Assembly (NCBI GenBank): GCA_913041075.1
Contig: CAJWGZ010000042.1
Coordinates: 1-9,261, forward strand
Direction of reading: 5' to 3'
Length of the DNA stretch: 9,261 bases
From: an uncultured Fidelibacterota bacterium
Lineage (GTDB): Bacteria > Fidelibacterota > Marinisomatia > Marinisomatales > TCS55
The translations under genes were made by a program, and so were the position numbers. The notes beneath the pieces were generated by a model, which was not told where the DNA came from, ran no database searches, and worked only from the letters and a program-made list of their open reading frames with translations. Positions 1 through 6,585 of this stretch are shown here, one piece after another. Every line of letters begins with the position of its first letter. Within the stretch, counting starts at the first letter, position 1.

Positions 1-64
1 ATGCACTATTGAAGGGCAGTACTGCTAAAATTATGCCAATAGTTAAAGCTTTATATTGTTTCAT
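1..64 (-). CDS. Exported protein of unknown function, N-terminus only
   Basis: Only the first 21 codons lie in the window, and the gene continues past the left edge. The ATG (complement of 62-64) is preceded by a strong GGAGG four bases upstream, which decides the start. The visible peptide begins MKQYKALTIGIILAVLPFNS: a lysine-containing n-region, a hydrophobic core (about residues 7-17) and small residues after it, as in a Sec signal peptide. The mature protein is therefore probably exported to the periplasm or outer membrane, or the segment is an N-terminal anchor. No cysteine lipobox is visible in these residues. The gene is divergent from the M23 peptidase gene and shares its 187-base upstream region. 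No family can be assigned from this fragment. Confidence 0.72.
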   Translation of the reverse strand, partial: MKQYKALTIGIILAVLPFNSA

Positions 65-68
65 ATTA

Positions 69-73
69 CCTCC
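69..73 (-). promoter_or_regulatory. Shine-Dalgarno site of the left-edge gene
   Basis: The minus strand reads GGAGG followed by TAAT and the ATG. This is a near-perfect anti-16S match with short (4-base) spacing. It shows that the organism uses Shine-Dalgarno initiation for at least some genes, although the divergent M23 gene has none. Confidence 0.7.
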
Positions 74-89
74 GTCTAATTTATTTGAA

Positions 90-108
90 GTAAATCTGCA
101 GAATTTAC
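90..108. repeat. Inverted repeat GTAAAT-N7-ATTTAC, possible operator
   Basis: The sequence GTAAATCTGCAGAATTTAC has perfect 6-base arms around a 7-base centre that itself contains CTGCAG. It lies 26 bases upstream of the left-edge gene start and downstream of its candidate -35 element, where a repressor site or an mRNA leader hairpin would be placed. A dimeric regulator site is an inference, and an AT-rich 6-base arm pair can occur by chance. Confidence 0.35.
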
Positions 109-131
109 ACGTGCTAAGCCAGTAAACAATA

Positions 132-137
132 TGTCAA
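132..137 (-). promoter_or_regulatory. Candidate -35 element (TTGACA) for the left-edge gene
   Basis: The minus strand reads a perfect TTGACA, directly preceded by an eight-base A tract that could act as an UP-like element. It lies about 68 bases upstream of the left-edge ATG, a plausible distance. The weakness is the -10 position: 16-18 bases downstream there is no TATAAT-like hexamer, only GC-containing sequence. It is either an activator-dependent promoter or a chance match. Confidence 0.28.
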
Positions 138-251
138 TTTTTTTTCGTGGTTTACAACAATAATCGATAATCAAAGAAAATGCAGTTAGTCTTGATTTCT
201 AAAGATTCTATCTTTGAATATGATTTTCGCTGTCAATAAATTGATCTCTTC

Positions 252-2507
252 ATGAAGCGCAACCATTACTTTTTCATTATTATCTCCATGATCTGTATTG
301 CCGCGGGCCAGAATTACCGCTGGCCCACAGTTGGCAGCAAGGCCCTTTCCTCCAACTTTGGTGAATTCCGTGATGGCGGTTATCACATGGGTATCGATAT
401 TAAAACACTGGGGGAAACAGGCTGGCCCGTTTATGCCATTGACGACGGCCATATTTCACGAATGGTGGCCAATTTTAGCGGGTACGGAAAGGCGCTATAT
501 CTAACCCTGAACGATGGCCATACAGCAGTATATGCGCATCTGGAAGAGTTTGGGTTTCGCCAAGAATCCATCCTTCTTACCCTACAATCCATAAATAACA
601 GTTACATGGTCAATGAATATTTCAAACCGCAACAATTTCCCGTTAAAAAGGGCGATATTATTGGTTATACCGGTAATACCGGTGCTTCATTCGGTCCGCA
701 CCTGCACTTTGAATTGCGGAACAGTAATGAACAACCTCTAAATCCATTAACCAATGGACTGCCCGTTGAGGACTACCGGTCTCCGCGCGTACACCAGGTG
801 GGGATTATTCCTTTATCCCCGGCCAGCAAGGTTAACGGCAGCTCAATCCCTAGAGTAATACAATTATATGCGGCCACTAGCGGCGGCGGCCTCCAATTCC
901 CGGATACGGTAAGTTGTTTTGGTCCGATAGGTCTGACAATAGAGGTAGATGATAAAATACAAGGGGCAGCAAACAAATATCAGGTGCAATCTATTCAGCT
1001 GCTAGTGGATGATGAACCTGTTTTTTCACTTAAATATAATGAACTGAACTATGACCAAATGGCAACTGTCAGCCAGGTTAGGGAAAACCGTTTCCACAGA
1101 CTAAACCTGGGTTCTTTCACTAAACTCTACAAACTGGCAACATTCTCTAGTACTACAATCGTTCCTGAGAGAATATCCGGTGCACTCAATCTGACCCCTG
1201 GTTACCATAAAATTGAGATCCAGGTGTCTGATGCGGCGGGCAACACTACCATTGTCAAAGGCACTATCATCAATTATCCTCCAGTGAAAATTGCGATCAA
1301 GAATGTTGAATGGCTCGATAACACGATAGAATTCAATATTCAGCCTGTAACACTGAATATTCCGCTGACAAAAGTTGCTTGTTACAGCTATACCGCTTAT
1401 GGATATCCAGATGAACAATTAACTATTGTTAACAGTAAAAAAGATCGGTCAGGTCTTCGTATTGAGTTACCCAAATCAAAATTGGGGAAACATGGTGTAT
1501 CATTCATTGTAAAAAACAAGCTCGGCGTGCACGGATCACCACTGACGTGGCATGATCCCAACGCTGATAGACGACTTACAGAAATGGACATCGATATTAC
1601 GTTTAGTGCGGTCGAGCACAAGATCATCGCACAAATACAAACTAATGGTTTTACGTCTGGAAATACGGCGTTAAGACTATTAAAGGAAGATGAATATATT
1701 TCCATTCCCCTAACGAAGATTCAACCAACCGTTTATACTACAGATATACTTTTACCATCTTTGTTCTATAATACACTACGGATCGATGCCTTTTTTGATG
1801 GGGACATTGAACGCATTATTCAGCTGGATATGAGTCCAAGTGTTGTTGCACCGGGCAAGATTACCAATATCTTGTCAAAAGACAATAATTGCTCTATTCA
1901 GATAACCAAAACTTCCGTTTATGATACGACATTGGTCTGGATCGAAGCTATCGATCACCCTGTTGAACCAAAGGGCGGAACTATACAATCACTTATATAT
2001 CAAATTCAGCCTTATGAGCTTGCCCTTAAGGATGCAATCCGAATTGGCATTCGATACGATCGCCAAATAAAAGATATGCCAAATACGTCTTTATATTATT
2101 ACAATCAGAAAAGCGGCTGGACTTTCTTGCCGACTATTAATTTGCCAAACAGAATGGTCATGGCCAGCACCTTACTCAGCTTTGATGCCATCGGAATTAT
2201 CCAGGATACAGATCCACCATTTGTGCGCAAAGTGTATCCAGCCAATGGCGGCAATTTTCATTATAAGGATGTACGAACCATCTCAGTGATCGCTGATGAC
2301 TATCTATCGGGTATTAGTTCTGATGAACAAACAATGAGTATGAAACTAGATGGTGAACCAGTAAGATATGCCTTTCAGCCCCTAAAAAAAGAGCTCTATT
2401 ATTATCTGCCAACTCCGCTGAATGCCGGTGAACATACGATGGAATACTCGCTTTCGGACCAGGCTGGAAACCAGGTTTCTGGCAGTACTACATTTAGGGT
2501 AGACTAA
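252..2507 (+). CDS. Secreted M23 family metallopeptidase with long beta-rich C-terminal region
   Basis: This is a 751-residue exported protein. Residues 1-19 form a Sec signal peptide (MKRN, then a hydrophobic core) with likely cleavage after A-A-G19; there is no lipobox. Residues about 22-165 are a LytM/M23 domain with zinc and catalytic motifs present: H45-M-G-I-D49, YAH96L and GPH150LH152FE. The protein is therefore probably an active zinc endopeptidase, usually cutting peptidoglycan cross-bridges or peptides in the periplasm. A long insertion between YAHL and VKKGDIIGYTGNTG resembles the large M23 proteins of Bacteroidota and relatives. Residues about 170-751 are beta-rich, with two Ig-like segments carrying SD-x-AGN motifs (317-340 and 653-751). 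The start has no Shine-Dalgarno sequence, and an in-frame TAA at 237-239 leaves ATG 252 as the only good choice. It heads the operon and overlaps the rhomboid gene by one base. The physiological substrate is unknown. Confidence 0.9.
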   Translation: MKRNHYFFIIISMICIAAGQNYRWPTVGSKALSSNFGEFRDGGYHMGIDIKTLGETGWPVYAIDDGHISRMVANFSGYGKALYLTLNDGHTAVYAHLEEFGFRQESILLTLQSINNSYMVNEYFKPQQFPVKKGDIIGYTGNTGASFGPHLHFELRNSNEQPLNPLTNGLPVEDYRSPRVHQVGIIPLSPASKVNGSSIPRVIQLYAATSGGGLQFPDTVSCFGPIGLTIEVDDKIQGAANKYQVQSIQLLVDDEPVFSLKYNELNYDQMATVSQVRENRFHRLNLGSFTKLYKLATFSSTTIVPERISGALNLTPGYHKIEIQVSDAAGNTTIVKGTIINYPPVKIAIKNVEWLDNTIEFNIQPVTLNIPLTKVACYSYTAYGYPDEQLTIVNSKKDRSGLRIELPKSKLGKHGVSFIVKNKLGVHGSPLTWHDPNADRRLTEMDIDITFSAVEHKIIAQIQTNGFTSGNTALRLLKEDEYISIPLTKIQPTVYTTDILLPSLFYNTLRIDAFFDGDIERIIQLDMSPSVVAPGKITNILSKDNNCSIQITKTSVYDTTLVWIEAIDHPVEPKGGTIQSLIYQIQPYELALKDAIRIGIRYDRQIKDMPNTSLYYYNQKSGWTFLPTINLPNRMVMASTLLSFDAIGIIQDTDPPFVRKVYPANGGNFHYKDVRTISVIADDYLSGISSDEQTMSMKLDGEPVRYAFQPLKKELYYYLPTPLNAGEHTMEYSLSDQAGNQVSGSTTFRVD

Positions 2508-3151
2508 TGTTCTTCCCTTATAAAGACGACAACCCCAGAATCCTTTTTCCATTCGTTACCTATACTATAATCGGAATCAATAGCCTGGTTTTTATTTATC
2601 AATATTTAATTCTGCCGCCAGAATCATTAGGTCATATTATCAGCACCTATGCACTTACACCTGCAGCTCCATCAGTTATCACAGTATTTACGTCCATGTT
2701 CATGCATGGTGGATTAATGCATATTATTTTCAACATGTGGTTTCTCTGGATCTTTGGTGATAATATAGAAAGTGTATTGGGGCATAAGCGTTATGTGTTA
2801 TTCTATCTACTCTGCGGAGTGGGGGCTGCTCTGGCACAAATACAAATAAATACAGGCTCTCAGATACCAATGGTAGGTGCCAGCGGAGCGATCGCAGGAG
2901 TGCTAGGGGCTTACCTGATCCGATTTCCCCGGGCTACGGTACATGTTTTAGTAATATTAATCATTTTTATTACCTTCATTCGTGTCCCGGCTATGGTGGT
3001 TATTGGAATCTGGTTTTTATCCAACCTCACTGCAGGTCTGGGAACTCTGGGGATTGAAGAAACTGGCGGTACAGCATGGTTTGCTCATTTGGGTGGCTTT
3101 GTTTCCGGCGTGGTGTTAAATCAGGTATTTAAGCAAATTAGGATAGAATAA
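2507..3151 (+). CDS. Rhomboid family intramembrane serine protease
   Basis: This 214-residue polytopic protein cleaves transmembrane substrates within the inner membrane. The catalytic dyad is visible: Ser126 in GASGAIAG (GxSG motif) and His194 in AHLGGF. The oxyanion-side residues H72 and N76 (HIIFNMWFLWIFG) correspond to H150 and N154 of GlpG. The conserved WxR-equivalent loop appears as the WIFGDNIE segment after helix 2. About six hydrophobic segments fit the basic bacterial fold with no extra domain. The start codon shares its A with the TAA of the M23 gene (TAATG), with AGGG seven bases upstream, so translation is probably coupled. The substrate is unknown; the pairing with a secreted peptidase is suggestive only. 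Confidence 0.93.
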   Translation: MFFPYKDDNPRILFPFVTYTIIGINSLVFIYQYLILPPESLGHIISTYALTPAAPSVITVFTSMFMHGGLMHIIFNMWFLWIFGDNIESVLGHKRYVLFYLLCGVGAALAQIQINTGSQIPMVGASGAIAGVLGAYLIRFPRATVHVLVILIIFITFIRVPAMVVIGIWFLSNLTAGLGTLGIEETGGTAWFAHLGGFVSGVVLNQVFKQIRIE

Positions 3152-3152
3152 T

Positions 3153-3536
3153 ATGAAAGATTCTGTGATAAAAGAAGCTATTGCGATGCGCAAGCGAGCG
3201 GTAGCGCCTTATTCAAATTATACCGTTGGCGCAGCAGTTCTTACCGAATCTGGTGAAATAATTGGTGGCTGCAATGTTGAATCCAGTAGTTACGGTCTCA
3301 CTTGCTGTGCTGAACGAATAGCTATCTATAATGCAATATCAGCAGGATATAAAAAATTTAATGCACTGGCCGTAGCCACAGATAATGGCGGTAAACCATG
3401 TGGCGCCTGCCGCCAGGTAATCTGGGATATCTGCGGTGATATAAAAATACACATTGCTGATGGAGATGGAAATCTCCTTGAAACAACCAGTCTCGATCTA
3501 TTACCCGATGCGTTCGGTGAGGATATGCTTCCATGA
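3153..3536 (+). CDS. cdd: Cytidine deaminase
   Basis: This 127-residue enzyme hydrolyses cytidine and deoxycytidine to uridine and deoxyuridine plus ammonia in the cytoplasm, for pyrimidine salvage. The zinc and proton-shuttle motif is C52-A-E54, with E54 as the catalytic glutamate. The two further zinc cysteines are in P-C83-GA-C86-RQ. N41 and E43 in GCNVESSSYG match the ribose-binding residues. The length fits the short, homotetrameric class. The ATG is one base beyond the rhomboid stop with a weak AGGA nine bases upstream, and the 3' end overlaps tdk by ATGA. Its position directly before thymidine kinase and a nucleoside transporter supports a salvage role. Confidence 0.96.
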   Translation: MKDSVIKEAIAMRKRAVAPYSNYTVGAAVLTESGEIIGGCNVESSSYGLTCCAERIAIYNAISAGYKKFNALAVATDNGGKPCGACRQVIWDICGDIKIHIADGDGNLLETTSLDLLPDAFGEDMLP

Positions 3537-4087
3537 CCAATAAACCAAATAATTCTGGCTGGATCGAGGTTATATGCGGAAATATGTTTAGTGGTAAAAC
3601 AGAAGAACTGATTCGGCGGTTGCGAAGGGCCGAAATTGCGCGGTTGAGTGTAGCAATATTCAAACCCAGGATCGATACGAGATACGAGGAAGGAAATATT
3701 GTTTCGCATAACCAATTACAATTGAAATCATCACTTGTAGAGTCCGCTGCAGAAATAGCACCTCTAGCAAAAGACGCGGACGTGGTTGGTATTGATGAAG
3801 TCCAATTTTTTGATGACAGAATCATAACTACAGCAAAAGATCTTGCCGCTAACGGAAAACGCGTAATTATTGCCGGGTTAGATACTGATTTTCGCGGTGT
3901 TCCTTTTGGTCCAATGCCGGGTATTATGTGTGAAGCTGATTATCTGGATAAGCTGCAGGCTATATGTATCATCTGCGGGAACCCCGCGTCTTACACACAA
4001 CGACTTACCAAAGAAGCTGCACAGGTAGTCATCGGCGAAACGGATATTTATGAGGCAAGATGCAGACATTGTTTTGAAGCACCGTAA
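3533..4087 (+). CDS. tdk: Thymidine kinase (type II, zinc-binding)
   Basis: This 184-residue enzyme phosphorylates thymidine (and deoxyuridine) with ATP to give dTMP or dUMP. The P-loop is G16-NMFSGKT23, and the Walker B-like GIDEVQFF carries the catalytic E89. The substrate lasso includes YTQRL (154-158). A structural zinc site is formed by C145, C148, C177 and C180. The length is typical of bacterial type II kinases. The start overlaps the cdd stop (ATGA), and GGTGAGG ten bases upstream serves as ribosome binding site. Together with Cdd, which supplies deoxyuridine, and the adjacent transporter, it forms a deoxynucleoside salvage route. Confidence 0.96.
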   Translation: MTNKPNNSGWIEVICGNMFSGKTEELIRRLRRAEIARLSVAIFKPRIDTRYEEGNIVSHNQLQLKSSLVESAAEIAPLAKDADVVGIDEVQFFDDRIITTAKDLAANGKRVIIAGLDTDFRGVPFGPMPGIMCEADYLDKLQAICIICGNPASYTQRLTKEAAQVVIGETDIYEARCRHCFEAP

Positions 4088-4093
4088 TAATCA

Positions 4094-5311
4094 ATGGAAC
4101 GTTTAATTGGTATAGCTGGCATTCTGGTGTTATTGAGCATTGCCCTGGCAATGTCCAACAATCGTAAGGCTATTTCTTGGCAGTTGGTAACCTGGGGGTT
4201 AGGAATACAGCTGCTATTTGCCATCATCATTTTGAAAACACCTGTTGGTGTACCATTCTTTAGCGCGATTGATATTGGAATAAAAAATTTACTCAGCTTT
4301 TCTGATGCTGGTAGTGATTTTTTATTCAAGTCATTTAGGAATGGAGTTGTAGAAGATCCACTAATGAACTTTGCTTTCCGAATTCTGCCCACCTTGATTT
4401 TCTTTTCTTCTCTTATTGCAGTCTTATATCATATAGGTATTATGCAGTTTATTGTAAAATGGATTGCCCGGGTCATGCAGAAATCAATGGCTACCAGCGG
4501 ATCTGAAACGCTATGTGTCTCAGGAAATATTTTTGTTGGTCAGACAGAAGCACCGCTGCTGGTAAGGCCTTTTATATCCAAAATGACAAAATCGGAATTA
4601 ATGGCTATAATGGTCAGTGGGTTTGCCACAGTAGCTGGGGGTGTCATGGCAATGTATGTCAGTATGTTGGGTGATATTCCGGGAATCGCTGGCCATTTGT
4701 TGGCTGCTTCCATCATGAGTGCACCAGCTGCGTTGGTTATCGCCAAAATTATATATCCCGAAACAGAAACATCCGAGACCTTTGGCGATATAAAAATCGC
4801 ACTGGATAAAAAAGATGACAATATTATGGAAGCACTTTCTAACGGCGCAACTAATGGTATGAAATTAGCGGCAAATGTAGCTGCCATGCTGGTCGCGTTC
4901 GTAGCTATAATTGCTATGGTAAACGCAATATTAGGTTTGATGGATCTTAGCCTGCAGCAGATCCTTGGATGGATATTCAGTCCATTGGCATGGGTCATGG
5001 GTGTGCCCTGGAATGAAGCGGGAATTATTGGATCTCTTATGGGTGAAAAACTCGTTTTAACTGAACTTATTGCCTATGGCGATCTTGCTGAGTTAATGGC
5101 CGCAAATTCCATTTCGGATCGATCGGCTATCATTGCTAGTTATGCCCTTTGCGGCTTTGCAAATTTTGCTTCGGTAGGAATTCAACTAGGCGGTATTGGT
5201 GGCATTGCTCCAGAAAGACGAAAAGATTTGGCTAAATTAGGGTTGAAGGCCATGTTCGGCGGTGCACTTGCATCCTGGCTCACAGCAACCATTGCAGGGT
5301 TGCTGATTTAA
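4094..5311 (+). CDS. CNT-family nucleoside transporter (NupC type)
   Basis: This 405-residue polytopic inner-membrane protein is of the concentrative nucleoside transporter family, which imports nucleosides with Na+ or H+. Family signatures are clear: G149-Q-T-E152 followed by APLLVRPFISKMTKSELM, E324 in LTELIAY, and N357 and S360 in CGFANFAS. These match in order and approximate spacing the nucleoside-binding Gln/Glu, Glu and Asn/Ser of Vibrio cholerae vcCNT. The C-terminal GGIGGIAPERR is also typical. The length equals the bacterial eight-helix form. It begins six bases after tdk with no clear Shine-Dalgarno sequence, so translation is probably coupled. Whether it prefers pyrimidine or purine nucleosides cannot be read safely; the neighbours cdd and tdk suggest pyrimidines. 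The coupling ion is not established. Confidence 0.94.
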   Translation: MERLIGIAGILVLLSIALAMSNNRKAISWQLVTWGLGIQLLFAIIILKTPVGVPFFSAIDIGIKNLLSFSDAGSDFLFKSFRNGVVEDPLMNFAFRILPTLIFFSSLIAVLYHIGIMQFIVKWIARVMQKSMATSGSETLCVSGNIFVGQTEAPLLVRPFISKMTKSELMAIMVSGFATVAGGVMAMYVSMLGDIPGIAGHLLAASIMSAPAALVIAKIIYPETETSETFGDIKIALDKKDDNIMEALSNGATNGMKLAANVAAMLVAFVAIIAMVNAILGLMDLSLQQILGWIFSPLAWVMGVPWNEAGIIGSLMGEKLVLTELIAYGDLAELMAANSISDRSAIIASYALCGFANFASVGIQLGGIGGIAPERRKDLAKLGLKAMFGGALASWLTATIAGLLI

Positions 5312-5318
5312 GCGTATT

Positions 5319-5337
5319 ATTATAAGAAGGTTATAAT
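5319..5337 (+). promoter_or_regulatory. Small hairpin enclosing the adk ribosome binding site
   Basis: The sequence ATTATAAGAAGGTTATAAT forms a perfect 7-base-pair stem with a GAAGG loop. The stem extends to nine pairs (GTATTATAA with TTATAATAC) if three bases bulge on the left. The loop and its flank contain AAGAAGG, the only Shine-Dalgarno-like sequence before the adk ATG, with ten bases spacing. It lies in the longest gap of the operon (29 bases). All pairs are A-T in the core, so stability is low; an effect on translation, for example temperature dependence, is inference. TATTAT at 5315-5320 could alternatively be a -10 box (TTGCAG lies 17 bases upstream). Confidence 0.4.
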
Positions 5338-5340
5338 ACC

Positions 5341-5982
5341 ATGCGTTTAATATTTATTGGTCCACCGGGGGTTGGAAAGGGAACACAAGCAACATTGATA
5401 AAGGATCATTTTGATATATTACATTTATCGACTGGAGATATATTACGGGAAGAAATAGCACAACAGTCTACTATTGGAATAAAGGCCAAATCATTCATGG
5501 ATAGAGGTCATTTGGTACCTGACAATATTTTATTGGAAATGATGGAAAAACGACTACAACAGCCAGATTCTGAAAACGGTTATCTATTGGATGGATTTCC
5601 CCGTACAATTCCGCAAGCGGAGGGCTTAGATGATATACTTGAAAGAACGAATCAGATTCTTGATGCAGTTGTATCCATTAAACTGGATACAGATACTATC
5701 GTAAAACGGTTATCCAGCCGCCGATCGTGTAAAAAATGCGGTTCTATTACAAATCTGTTATTTAATCCACCAAAAACGAAAGGTCGCTGCGACATCTGTA
5801 GTGGAGAACTTGTACAGCGGTCAGATGACAAGGATGAAGTTATTCTCAATCGATTGAAGGTATATAATGAACAAACTGCACCACTATTGGATTATTACAC
5901 CAATAAAGGATTAATAAAAACCATAAATGGACAAGGAGATATTGCTGTTATCAAAAACAATATACTGGAGGTACTAGCCTAG
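5341..5982 (+). CDS. adk: Adenylate kinase, zinc-type LID
   Basis: This 213-residue essential kinase interconverts ATP and AMP with 2 ADP and keeps the adenylate pool in balance. Visible features are the P-loop G7-PPGVGKGT15, the AMP-binding STGDILRE region (30-38), D84-GFPRT89 and a long LID (about 125-162). The LID contains C130-x2-C133 and C150-x2-C153, the four-cysteine zinc site seen in Gram-positive and many other non-enteric adenylate kinases. The Arg residues of the LID (R127, R128) and QRSDD are present. The start is supported by AAGAAGG upstream. It sits between the nucleoside transporter and coaE, away from the common secY-adk ribosomal context, so it may be transcribed with the salvage genes. 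Confidence 0.97.
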   Translation: MRLIFIGPPGVGKGTQATLIKDHFDILHLSTGDILREEIAQQSTIGIKAKSFMDRGHLVPDNILLEMMEKRLQQPDSENGYLLDGFPRTIPQAEGLDDILERTNQILDAVVSIKLDTDTIVKRLSSRRSCKKCGSITNLLFNPPKTKGRCDICSGELVQRSDDKDEVILNRLKVYNEQTAPLLDYYTNKGLIKTINGQGDIAVIKNNILEVLA

Positions 5983-5984
5983 AA

Positions 5985-6578
5985 ATGCTGCGTGTTGCTT
6001 TAACTGGCGGAATTGGTACAGGAAAAAGTACTGCAAGTAAAATTCTGAATGAGCTTGGTGCTTTCATTTTTGATGCAGACAAAGAAGCAAAAAATATTCT
6101 CAAAAATAATGAAACAATTCAAAGTGAGTTGATCGCTGAATTTGGTACTGATATTATGAGCGGTGATGAAAAAATTGATAATAATAAATTAGCCCGGATT
6201 GCCTTCCAGGATCAGGATCATCAGCTTAGGTTAAACTCGATCATCCATCCCTACGTTTTCCAAGAAATCGATAAAAATTTTGATGATGTACTTGAAAAAG
6301 GTACATATGATATCTTTGTCGTCGATGCTGCCCTGATCTATGAATCAGGAGCCGATACCCACATGGATTATGTTATTGTAATAACCGCTTTACTTAAAGT
6401 TCGAATGGAACGTGCTTTACAGCGAGAAACACTTATCAGAGACGAAATATTAAAACGAATGGATCTACAGTGGTCAGAAGAAGAAAAAATAGCACTGTCT
6501 GATTTTGTTATTCATAATGATGGTACAGAAGAAGAGCTTCGCGTTTCAGTTACGGATATTTATAATCAACTAGTATAG
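5985..6578 (+). CDS. coaE: Dephospho-CoA kinase
   Basis: This 197-residue enzyme catalyses the last step of coenzyme A synthesis, ATP-dependent phosphorylation of the 3'-hydroxyl of dephospho-CoA. The P-loop is LTGGIGTGKST (G8-T16). Further family marks are D30-A-D32, the IIHP motif (H88, P89), KRM-x-x-Q (157-162) and a late IHNDG with N178. The usual PLLFE-like motif appears as AALIYESG, a mild variant. The length matches the family. The ATG follows the adk stop by two bases. The nearest GGAGG (5967-5971) lies inside adk and 13 bases upstream, which is long, so coupling to adk translation is likely. It is the last gene of the plus-strand run and converges with the acidic membrane protein gene. 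Confidence 0.95.
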   Translation: MLRVALTGGIGTGKSTASKILNELGAFIFDADKEAKNILKNNETIQSELIAEFGTDIMSGDEKIDNNKLARIAFQDQDHQLRLNSIIHPYVFQEIDKNFDDVLEKGTYDIFVVDAALIYESGADTHMDYVIVITALLKVRMERALQRETLIRDEILKRMDLQWSEEEKIALSDFVIHNDGTEEELRVSVTDIYNQLV

Positions 6579-6585
6579 TATTAAT

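Larger units (their letters stand above)
65..251. promoter_or_regulatory. Divergent intergenic region with promoters for both flanking genes
   Basis: This 187-base AT-rich stretch lies between two divergent starts, so it must hold promoters for both directions unless one gene is silent. On the plus strand, TATCTTTG at 209-216 matches the TAnnTTTG -7 element known from Bacteroidota, and TATGAT at 219-224 resembles a sigma-70 -10 box. Neither has a convincing upstream partner. On the minus strand a perfect TTGACA lies at 137-132. The region also holds an 8-base T run (138-145), an inverted repeat (90-108) and a CACGTG palindrome (108-113). No coding potential is convincing here. Assignment of individual promoter elements is tentative. 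Confidence 0.5.

Noticed and set aside
186..452. 88-codon minus-strand frame spanning the M23 start
   Set aside because: It covers the signal peptide and M23 metal-binding region in antisense, with no ribosome binding site and no recognisable product.
3326..3825. Two overlapping minus-strand open frames opposite cdd and tdk
   Set aside because: Both overlap genes with intact active-site motifs and show no family resemblance; they are shadows.
4540..4998. 152-codon minus-strand open frame inside the nucleoside transporter gene
   Set aside because: It is antisense to a well-supported transporter, and its hydrophobic appearance is the mirror image of membrane-segment codons.
5332..5337. Perfect TATAAT as a -10 box before adk
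   Set aside because: Transcription would start at or inside the adk start codon region, losing the ribosome binding site, and no -35 element lies at 16-18 bases. It is better explained as the right arm of the leader hairpin.
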